A DNA stretch of 7,760 nucleotides from SHYQ01 sp041674525 (GTDB taxonomy: Bacteria; Chloroflexota; Dehalococcoidia; UBA2979): NCBI GenBank assembly GCA_041674525.1, contig JBAYVN010000089.1, positions 1 to 7,760 of the forward strand, written 5' to 3'. Both the position numbers and the translations under genes were made by a program. Of the stretch, positions 1 to 5,137 are shown in pieces (within the stretch, counting starts at the first letter, position 1; the number at the start of each line of letters is the position of its first letter). Below the pieces are notes generated by a model. The model was not told the origin of the DNA. It did not search any database and was given only the letters and a program-made list of their open reading frames with translations.

Positions 1-794
1 CCGCCGATCTCCGCCGGGATCACGCGCAGCATGCTCACCGGGAGGTTGAGCGTGCGCGCGACGTTGCCGCGGATGCCGAAGGCGCCCTGCGTGCTGGTCC
101 AGATCGTGACCTTGCCGTCCTGGCTCCACACGGCTGTTGCGTTGTGCGGCTCGATGTAGCCCTGGTGCACCATCGCGGTCTCGTACGTCCGCTCCATGAT
201 CACGTCGGCGTCCGCGAATCCCTGGTCGAGGTCGCCGAACCCGAGGTTGATCGTGCGCGCGATGTTGGAGGCGTGCCCATCGACCGGCTCGAACAGGCCG
301 GGGACCAGCGCCTCCTTGCCGTCGTCGTGCAGGATCGGCGCGTCCGGGCGCAGCGCGTCATCGATCGTCACGACCGCCGGCAGCACCTCGTACTCGATGT
401 CGATCAGTTCGAGGGCGTCCTCGGCGATGTGGTGGTTGAGGGCGGCGACCGCCGCGATCGGGTGACCGCGGAACAGCACCTTGCGGCGGGCCAGGATGCG
501 CTCCGAGTCCCACGCCGTCGGCATCGGGCCGCGCACCGTCTCCATCACCTGCTCGTGCGGCTCGGGCAGGTCATCGAAGGTGACCACGGCCATGACACCC
601 GGCAGCGCGAGGGCGCGCGAGATGTCGATGCGCTTGATGATGGCGTGCGCATGCGGGCTGCGCTTCACGCGCCCCTGCAGCAGCCCTGGCAGCCGCACGT
701 CCGCGCCGTAGGTCGCTCGGCCGGTGACCTTGTCCACGCCGTCCGGGCGGATCGGGCGAGTCCCGATGACGCGAGGCTCCTCGGTCATGGTCAT
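1..794 (-). CDS. Xanthine/CO-dehydrogenase-type molybdopterin-binding large subunit, N-terminal part (cut by left window edge)
   Basis: Reading the minus strand from ATG at 794 gives 264 open codons with no stop before the window edge. The product begins MTMTEEPRVIG, then has the family signature 'VDKVTGRATYGADVRLPG' (residues about 20-37), 'SPHAHA', 'LPGV', 'FRGHPIAAVAA', 'IDIEYEVLPAV', and ends in 'STQGAFGIR...LRVIPAEIGG', where the first molybdopterin-binding loop (GGGFGxK) starts. This is the aldehyde oxidase/xanthine dehydrogenase a/b hammerhead domain followed by the start of the Mo-cofactor domain. The family hydroxylates heteroaromatics or aldehydes, or oxidises CO, with small FeS and FAD subunits. 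The substrate loop and catalytic Glu lie outside the window, so the substrate is unknown. The 794 start has a Shine-Dalgarno AAAGGTGG 6 bases upstream; Met at 788 is the alternative. It is divergent from the PQQ enzyme. Confidence 0.9.
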   Translation of the reverse strand, partial: MTMTEEPRVIGTRPIRPDGVDKVTGRATYGADVRLPGLLQGRVKRSPHAHAIIKRIDISRALALPGVMAVVTFDDLPEPHEQVMETVRGPMPTAWDSERILARRKVLFRGHPIAAVAALNHHIAEDALELIDIEYEVLPAVVTIDDALRPDAPILHDDGKEALVPGLFEPVDGHASNIARTINLGFGDLDQGFADADVIMERTYETAMVHQGYIEPHNATAVWSQDGKVTIWTSTQGAFGIRGNVARTLNLPVSMLRVIPAEIG

Positions 795-800
795 GGATGG

Positions 801-808
801 CCACCTTT
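801..808 (-). promoter_or_regulatory. Ribosome binding site of the left-edge molybdopterin-binding subunit
   Basis: The minus strand reads AAAGGTGG, then CCATCC, then ATG at 794. The 6-base spacing favours the ATG at 794 over the in-frame ATG at 788. Confidence 0.7.
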
Positions 809-831
809 CTCGAACGTGCTGCGGAGGCGTC

Positions 832-837
832 ATGGTA
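832..837 (-). promoter_or_regulatory. Candidate -10 element (TACCAT) for the left-edge molybdopterin-binding subunit
   Basis: The minus strand reads TACCAT about 38 bases upstream of the ATG at 794, which would give a 5' leader of about 30 bases. There is no convincing TTGACA-like -35. The same bases form an ATG on the plus strand that could be mistaken for the start of the PQQ gene. The call rests on a short motif. Confidence 0.3.
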
Positions 838-861
838 CAACGCCCGCCCGAGGCGGCGCGT

Positions 862-867
862 TACCCT
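862..867 (+). promoter_or_regulatory. Candidate leaderless -10 element (TACCCT) of the PQQ dehydrogenase gene
   Basis: TACCCT is followed by exactly six bases and then ATG at 874. This is the TANNNT-N6-ATG spacing known for leaderless transcripts in Deinococcus and Actinobacteria, where transcription starts at the A of ATG. No Shine-Dalgarno precedes 874. The same layout occurs at the gene starting at 2659. Confidence 0.4.
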
Positions 868-873
868 TCGGCG

Positions 874-1992
874 ATGCGCCCGTCCCTCGTCGCGATCGCC
901 ATCTTGCTCCTGGTGCCGCTCGCCACGGCATGCGCCGCCCCCGGCGTTCGCCTCGTCCCGGCCCTCGACGGCGCGACCTTCGATCGGCCGGTCGAGGTGG
1001 GCGCGTATCCGGACGGTCGTACCTTCGTCGCGGAGCAGGGCGGCACGATCTGGCTCGTCGACGGCGCCGGCGCGACGGCCTCGCTCCTCGACCTGACCGC
1101 GCTCGTGGACGACGACCAGGGTGAAGGACTGCTCTCGGTCGCACTCGACCCCGACTTCGATGCGAACGGCCACCTGTGGGCGTGGTACTTCGCGGCCGGC
1201 GAACCGCCGCGCGCCACGCTCGCCCGCTTCGAGATCGTCGAGGGCCAGGCCGACCCAGGGAGCGCGCTCATCGTGCTGGAGGCGCTGCAGCCCGGCTACA
1301 ACCAGAACGGCGGCGCGATCCGCTTCGGGCCGGATGGGATGCTCTACCTCTCCATCGGAGACGGCAGCGCCTCCCTCGACCCGTTCGAGCAGGGGCAGGA
1401 CACGACCACCCTCCTCGCGACGGTGATCCGCATCGACGTCAGCGCCAGCAGCGCAACGAACCCGTACGCCGTGCCTGCCGACAACCCATTCGTCGGCAGC
1501 GACGGCGTGCTGCCGGAGATCTTCGCGTACGGCTTCCGTAACCCGTTCCGCATGGACATCGACCCCGAGTCCGGCGAGGTCTGGCTCGGGGATGTCGGCG
1601 CCTCCTCCACCGAGGAGGTGAACCGCGTCGTCGCCGGCGGGAACTACGGCTGGAGCATCCTGGAGGGCACACGCTGTCTCGACACGGGCGACTGCGACAC
1701 GAGCGGGCTGGTGCCGCCGGTCGCGACCTACCAGCACACCGAGGATTCGTGCGCCGTGATCGGCGGCATCGTCTATCGCGGCGACGCGCTCGACCACCTG
1801 CGCGGTCACTACCTCTTCGCTGACTTCTGCAGCGGCCAGGTCTTCGCGCTCGATACCGATGAGGACGTCGCGACCCCCGAGGTGATCGCGACGCTGAAGG
1901 GCGCACCGGTGACCTTCGGGCGGGACGCTGACGGGGAGGTGCTGATCGCGGACTACGCGGACGGCGGCATCTACCGGCTGGAGGCGGAGTGA
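874..1992 (+). CDS. PQQ-dependent sugar dehydrogenase-like secreted beta-propeller (GSDH family)
   Basis: A 372-residue protein. The N-terminus MRPSLVAIAILLLVPLATACAAPG is a signal peptide; the Cys after LATA could be a weak lipobox, so export with or without lipidation is possible. Glucose/sorbosone dehydrogenase motifs follow in order: 'EQGGTIWLVDG', 'DQGEGLLSVALDPDF', 'NQNGGAIRFGPDGMLYLSIGDG', 'FRNPFRMDIDPESGEVWLGDVG', 'GGNYGWSILEG', 'VIGGIVYRG', 'YLFADFCSGQVFALD'. The family oxidises aldoses in the periplasm or outside the cell using PQQ and Ca2+. Arg-Asn (1537-1542), matching PQQ-contacting residues of soluble glucose dehydrogenase, is kept, but the expected HNGG reads QNGG (Gln codon 1303-1305). 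An in-frame ATG at 832 has GGAGG 4 bases upstream, but codons 832-873 (GTA, CAA, CGT, CCT) are atypical of the gene and the n-region would be long, so 874 is preferred. The stop is 4 bases from the convergent neighbour's stop. Confidence 0.88.
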   Translation: MRPSLVAIAILLLVPLATACAAPGVRLVPALDGATFDRPVEVGAYPDGRTFVAEQGGTIWLVDGAGATASLLDLTALVDDDQGEGLLSVALDPDFDANGHLWAWYFAAGEPPRATLARFEIVEGQADPGSALIVLEALQPGYNQNGGAIRFGPDGMLYLSIGDGSASLDPFEQGQDTTTLLATVIRIDVSASSATNPYAVPADNPFVGSDGVLPEIFAYGFRNPFRMDIDPESGEVWLGDVGASSTEEVNRVVAGGNYGWSILEGTRCLDTGDCDTSGLVPPVATYQHTEDSCAVIGGIVYRGDALDHLRGHYLFADFCSGQVFALDTDEDVATPEVIATLKGAPVTFGRDADGEVLIADYADGGIYRLEAE

Positions 1993-1996
1993 CGCG

Positions 1997-2659
1997 CTAC
2001 TTGCGCCGCCCGAGGAAGACAACGTGCTTGCGGCCCTTCGAGCCGTGCGCCGCGACCGGGTGGGTGGAGGGCGCGTAGCCCGCGGCGCGCAGGCGGCCTT
2101 CGAAGGTACGGTCGTGGCCCACGGACCATACCGCCAGCGCGCCGCCCGGGCGCAGCGCCCGGTAGCAGGCCGCGAGGCCGGCCGGGGTGTAGAGCCAGCC
2201 ATTGCCGCGCTGCGTGAGCGCGTCCGGCCCGTTGTCCACGTCCAGCAGGATGGCGTCGAAGCGCCCATTGTTGTCGCGGATGATCTGCGCCACGTCGCCC
2301 TGGATCACCTCGGTGCGAGGGTCATCCAGCGGGTTCCCCGCGAGCGGGCCGAGGGGGCCGCGGTTCCACTCGATCACCTCGGGGACGAGCTCCCCGACCA
2401 CGGCGGTGGCGCGCGCCGGCAGCAGCGCGAGCACGGCGGCGAGCGTGTACCCCATGCCGAGCCCACCGATGAGGACGCGCGCGCCCTCCTGGGGATTCGG
2501 GCAGGCGAGCGCCATCATCGCGTCCTCGGAGCCGTGGGCGCGGCTCATCATGAGGTCGTAGCCCTCGGCACGGATCACGTAGTCGCCGTCGTGACGGCGC
2601 AGCTCCAGGCGGCTGCCGTCCGGCGTGATCGCAGTGCCCAGCATTTCCCACGGCTTCAT
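1997..2659 (-). CDS. Spermidine-synthase-like class I SAM-dependent protein
   Basis: A 220-residue protein, MKPWEMLG to RKHVVFLGRRK. It has a Rossmann SAM/dcSAM fold: glycine motif 'VLIGGLGMGYTLAAVL' (62-77), acidic strand-2 end 'VVGELVPEVIEWNR' (E90), 'VIQGDV' (118-123) and 'FDAILLDVDNGPD' (134-146), then 'LRPGGALAVWS'. The first 50 residues, including 'SRAHGSEDAMM', resemble the short N-terminal beta domain of spermidine synthases. Genuine aminopropyltransferases usually carry a D-S-x-D-P-type motif where this reads DVDNGP, and the protein is shorter than SpeE (about 280). Polyamine synthesis is therefore doubtful; a related methyltransferase role is as likely. The substrate is not identifiable. 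ATG at 2659 is chosen because the family-like MKPWE start lies there and TACGGT sits six bases upstream. It is divergent from the RidA gene and convergent with the PQQ gene. Confidence 0.82.
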   Translation of the reverse strand: MKPWEMLGTAITPDGSRLELRRHDGDYVIRAEGYDLMMSRAHGSEDAMMALACPNPQEGARVLIGGLGMGYTLAAVLALLPARATAVVGELVPEVIEWNRGPLGPLAGNPLDDPRTEVIQGDVAQIIRDNNGRFDAILLDVDNGPDALTQRGNGWLYTPAGLAACYRALRPGGALAVWSVGHDRTFEGRLRAAGYAPSTHPVAAHGSKGRKHVVFLGRRK

Positions 2660-2665
2660 GCTTCC

Positions 2666-2671
2666 ACCGTA
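2666..2671 (-). promoter_or_regulatory. Candidate leaderless -10 element (TACGGT) of the spermidine-synthase-like gene
   Basis: The minus strand reads TACGGT, six bases, then ATG at 2659, the same TANNNT-N6-ATG arrangement as at 862-876. Only a weak GTGGAAG lies between, so a leaderless start is plausible. Confidence 0.4.
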
Positions 2672-2698
2672 CCCCCGAGCGCGCCTACGCGACGGCGG

Positions 2699-2704
2699 TA
2701 TCGT
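2699..2704 (+). promoter_or_regulatory. Candidate -10 element (TATCGT) of the RidA-family gene
   Basis: TATCGT lies 37 bases before the ATG at 2742, implying a leader of about 30 bases containing the Shine-Dalgarno AGGAGG (2731-2736). No clear -35. An alternative hexamer, TACGAC, is at 2722-2727. This is a weak call from motif and position only. Confidence 0.25.
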
Positions 2705-2741
2705 GACGGAGACGGCCCTGGTACGACGTGAGGAGGCGACG

Positions 2742-3140
2742 ATGGCGATCGAGCGGATCAACCCGGCGGGCATCAACACCCCGGTCGGTTACACCCACGT
2801 GGTGAAGGCAACCGGCGGCACCACGGTCTACATCGCGGGGCAGGTCGCGGCTGACGCCAGCGGGAACGTGGTCGGCGTCGGCGACCTCGCGGCGCAGACG
2901 CGACAGGTGCTGACGAACCTGCAGAGGGCGCTGGCCGCTGCCGGCGGTGGCTTCGGCGACGTCGTGAAGATGACCACGTTCATCGTGAACTACACGCCGG
3001 AGATGCGGGCGGCCTACCGCACCGTCCGAGGCGAGTTCATCACCGGCGATCCGCCCGCCAGCACGCTCGTGGGCGTGCAGGCGCTGGCGGCGCCGGACTA
3101 CCTCATCGAGATCGAGGCGATCGCGGTGATCGGCGCCTAG
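2742..3140 (+). CDS. RidA-family (YjgF/YER057c/UK114) protein, subgroup lacking the catalytic Arg
   Basis: A 132-residue protein of typical Rid length, with 'VYIAGQVAADASGNVVGVGDLAAQTRQVLTNLQRALAAAGGGFGDVVKMTTFI' features and the C-terminal 'IEIEAIAV' (E123 equals the conserved Glu). Rid proteins form trimers with active sites between subunits; RidA proper hydrolyses reactive 2-aminoacrylate and other imines released by PLP enzymes. The essential Arg (R105 in E. coli RidA, in 'PARS') aligns with Ser107 here ('PPASTLV'), so imine deaminase activity is not expected. Subgroups without this Arg (Rid4-Rid7) have no settled function and often sit beside catabolic genes, as here. The start at 2742 has AGGAGG five bases upstream. 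Its TAG overlaps the stop of the convergent Ldh gene within CTAG. Confidence 0.92.
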   Translation: MAIERINPAGINTPVGYTHVVKATGGTTVYIAGQVAADASGNVVGVGDLAAQTRQVLTNLQRALAAAGGGFGDVVKMTTFIVNYTPEMRAAYRTVRGEFITGDPPASTLVGVQALAAPDYLIEIEAIAVIGA

Positions 3141-4213
3141 ACAAAGTCGAAGCGGAGGCCCTGCTCCTTCGCGACGGTGCCGAACCACTCGACCACCTCG
3201 GTGTGGTACGGGATGCCCTCGGCGAGGCGACGCGGCACCTCTTCCGCCTCCAGCAGGCCGGGGTAGACGACGCGGTCGACGCCGGGCGCGGTGGGCGTCT
3301 CCAGCATGCCGCGCAGGAACGCATCCATGTCGCGCTTGAACTGCGGCACGTCCACGAACGCGTCGATGCGATACGCGAGCATATGGAAGCCCGGCACCAG
3401 CGCCAGGAAGCCGGGCCCCAGGCCGGTGAGCGTGCTGCACATGATGTCGACCACCGAGGCGAGGCCGTAGCCCTTGTGTGAGCCCTGCTCGCGCGTGCCG
3501 CCCAGCGGCAACAGCATCCACGTGTCGGGGACGGGCACGCGCTCCATGATCGGCGAACCATCCGCCGCCGCGATCCAGCCCGGCTCCACCATCGCGCCGA
3601 CGCGTTTCGCCAGCCGCATCTTGTTCTGCGCGACCTGGGAGGTGCCCATGTCCAGCACGAACGGCGGCATCTCCCCGGCTGGCGCCGCCCACGCCAGCGG
3701 GTTCGTCCCCAGCCGCGTGACGGCCCCGCCCGTGGGCAGCACGGACGGCGGCCCGCTCGATGACATCGCCACGCCGATCATGTCGTGCGGCAGCGCCCGC
3801 ATCGCGTGGTAGCCGGAACCACCCATGTGGCCCACGTTGAACACGCACACCGCGCCAAGCCCGGTCTCCTGCGCCTTCGCGATCGCCACGTCCATCGCCC
3901 TCGGCGCCACGTGAACGCCGAGGCCCCCGCCACCATCGATCACCGCGGTCGTGGCGGTTTCGCGCGTGATCGTGAAGCCGGGGCGCGGGTTCAGCGTGCC
4001 GGCGCGGTAGCCGGCCACGTAGGTGCGCAGCATGTTGGAGACGCCATGCGACTCCACGCCGCGGAGGTCGTTCGTGATCAGCACGTCCGCCGCCAGCGCG
4101 GCATCCTCCTCCGACAGCCCGACGCTCTCGAAGATCTGCTCCGTCGCACGCCGCGCCTGCTCGACCGGGACGTAGACGCGATCCTGCTCCGGGACCTTGA
4201 AGCGCTCGAGCAT
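3137..4213 (-). CDS. Ldh-family NAD(P)-dependent oxidoreductase (malate/L-lactate dehydrogenase type 2 fold)
   Basis: A 358-residue protein of normal family length (330-360). Family motifs are 'TNDLRGVESHGVSNMLRTYVAGYRAG' (47-72), 'VIDGGGGLG' (91-99), 'VFNVGHMGGSGY' with the expected catalytic His129, 'LPTGGAVTRLGTNPLAWAAP' (159-178), 'FVLDMGTSQVAQNKM' (185-199) and 'GSHKGYGLA' (244-252). This family (YlbC, ComC, DpkA, sulfolactate dehydrogenase) reversibly reduces 2-oxo acids or cyclic imines with NAD(P)H using a fold distinct from classical LDH. The usual SHGxxR Arg position is Asn60 here, so the substrate probably differs from simple malate or lactate. ATG at 4213 has GGAGG seven bases upstream. 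It lies 17 bases downstream of the SDR gene, clearly the second gene of that operon. It shares a CTAG stop overlap with the RidA gene. Confidence 0.9.
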   Translation of the reverse strand: MLERFKVPEQDRVYVPVEQARRATEQIFESVGLSEEDAALAADVLITNDLRGVESHGVSNMLRTYVAGYRAGTLNPRPGFTITRETATTAVIDGGGGLGVHVAPRAMDVAIAKAQETGLGAVCVFNVGHMGGSGYHAMRALPHDMIGVAMSSSGPPSVLPTGGAVTRLGTNPLAWAAPAGEMPPFVLDMGTSQVAQNKMRLAKRVGAMVEPGWIAAADGSPIMERVPVPDTWMLLPLGGTREQGSHKGYGLASVVDIMCSTLTGLGPGFLALVPGFHMLAYRIDAFVDVPQFKRDMDAFLRGMLETPTAPGVDRVVYPGLLEAEEVPRRLAEGIPYHTEVVEWFGTVAKEQGLRFDFV

Positions 4214-4230
4214 GGCGTCGCCTCCGAGGG

Positions 4231-5022
4231 CTACAGGACGGGCGAGGAACCGCCGTCGATGTTGATCGCGGTACCGGTGAGGTAACTCGCGCGCGCGGAC
4301 GCCAGGAAGCAGATCACGTCGCCCGCCTCGGCCGCCTCGCCCACGCGGCCGACCGGGACGTTCCGTCCCATCCCCGCGTAGAACTCGTCGAGCGTCCGGG
4401 AGGGGTTCCGCTCCTGCTCGCGCTCGTAGCGGCGCTCGTGCTGGCCGCTCTTGATCAGGCCGATGCAGACGGAGTTCACCAGGATGCCGTCCGCGGCGTA
4501 GTCCTTCGAGAGCGCCTTCGTCAGCGCGAGCCCCGCCGCACGTGCGAGCGAGGTCGGCAGCGAGTTCGCACCGGGCGCCTTCCCGCCGGGGGTGGTGACG
4601 TTGATGATGCGCCCGCCGCCGGCCGCCTTCATGTGCGGCAACACCGCCCGCGCGCAGTAGATCGCGCCGTACAGCTTCAGCCCCAGGTCGCCGTCCCAGG
4701 TCGCGTCCGCGACGTCCTCGAACCGCGCGGCCGCCGAGGTGCCGGCGTTGTTCACGAGGATGTCGACGGTCCCCCAGTGCTCCACGACCTGCGCCACCAT
4801 CGCCTGCACCTGCGCCTCGTCGCGCGCGTCGCACGGGACGCCGATCACCTCGCCACCGGTCGCGGCGCGGATCTCCGCGGCCGCCGCTTCGAGCACATCG
4901 GGCCGGCGCGCTGCGATAGCGACGCGTGCCCCCTCGCGTGCGAGCGACAGCGCAGCCGCCTTGCCGATGCCCTCGCTGCCGCCGGTGATGATCGCCACGC
5001 GCCCCGTGAGTCCCAGGTCCAT
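4231..5022 (-). CDS. Atypical short-chain dehydrogenase/reductase (SDR) lacking the classical catalytic tetrad
   Basis: A 263-residue protein. The Rossmann part is intact: 'TGGSEGIGKA' (13-22), Arg39-Arg40 after strand 2 (suggesting NADP(H)), 'CDARDE' (64-69), 'NNAG' (91-94), and the C-terminal 'YLTGTAINIDGG'. The catalytic positions are not: the tetrad Asn aligns with Lys116 ('LGLKLYG'), Ser with Thr144 ('INVTTPGG'), and YxxxK reads T157-S-L-A-R161 ('LPTSLARAAGLALTK'). The reading frame and flanking helix are otherwise well conserved, so this is not decay. Classical Tyr/Lys proton relay is unlikely; it may use other residues or be a binding protein. ATG at 5022 is preceded by GAGGGGTGG and a good -10 (TATGAT). 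It is the first gene of an operon with the Ldh-family gene, suggesting successive steps on a related substrate. Upstream in-frame Met codons would add a poorly conserved leader. Confidence 0.9.
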   Translation of the reverse strand: MDLGLTGRVAIITGGSEGIGKAAALSLAREGARVAIAARRPDVLEAAAAEIRAATGGEVIGVPCDARDEAQVQAMVAQVVEHWGTVDILVNNAGTSAAARFEDVADATWDGDLGLKLYGAIYCARAVLPHMKAAGGGRIINVTTPGGKAPGANSLPTSLARAAGLALTKALSKDYAADGILVNSVCIGLIKSGQHERRYEREQERNPSRTLDEFYAGMGRNVPVGRVGEAAEAGDVICFLASARASYLTGTAINIDGGSSPVL

Positions 5023-5055
5023 CGTCCACCCCTCGTGTCGTCGTTGCAGGCGCGC

Positions 5056-5061
5056 ATCATA
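5056..5061 (-). promoter_or_regulatory. Candidate -10 element (TATGAT) of the SDR-Ldh operon
   Basis: The minus strand reads TATGAT, close to the TATAAT consensus, about 34 bases before the ATG at 5022. The leader would include the GAGGGGTGG ribosome site. No clear -35 is seen 16-18 bases upstream. Confidence 0.45.
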
Positions 5062-5103
5062 CGAGGCGGTACGGGGAGGGGATCGCCGGGCATTCTGCGC
5101 GTC

Positions 5104-5109
5104 TACACT
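5104..5109 (+). promoter_or_regulatory. Candidate -10 element (TACACT) of the hydrolase-small protein operon
   Basis: TACACT lies 28 bases before the ATG at 5138; the implied leader carries a purine-rich ribosome site AAGGGGGAG (5126-5134). The -10 boxes of the two divergent operons are about 42 bases apart, so their upstream regions overlap and could share a regulator. Confidence 0.4.
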
Positions 5110-5137
5110 CCCCGCGTTCGACAAGAAGGGGGAGTAC

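Noticed and set aside
832..873. An earlier ATG (832) for the PQQ dehydrogenase, with GGAGG four bases upstream.
   Set aside because: The extra 14 codons are atypical for the gene, they would lengthen the signal peptide n-region, and the bases overlap a good minus-strand -10 candidate. It remains a possible alternative.
1983..2010. GGCGGAGT and ACT-N4-CCGCC arms across the convergent stops, a possible bidirectional terminator.
   Set aside because: The stem needs a four-base bulge, has no T tract, and GC-rich arms like these arise often by chance here.
571..2268. A 565-codon minus-strand open frame opposite the PQQ dehydrogenase gene.
   Set aside because: Its translation is low-complexity Arg/Ala/Asp sequence and it is antisense to a clear gene; long shadow frames are expected at this GC content.
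3137..5029. A 630-codon minus-strand open frame spanning both the Ldh and SDR genes, suggesting a fusion protein.
   Set aside because: Only the last 358 codons (from 4213) resemble a protein family. The upstream part is an out-of-frame reading of the SDR gene, rich in Arg/Gly, and the Ldh ATG has its own GGAGG.
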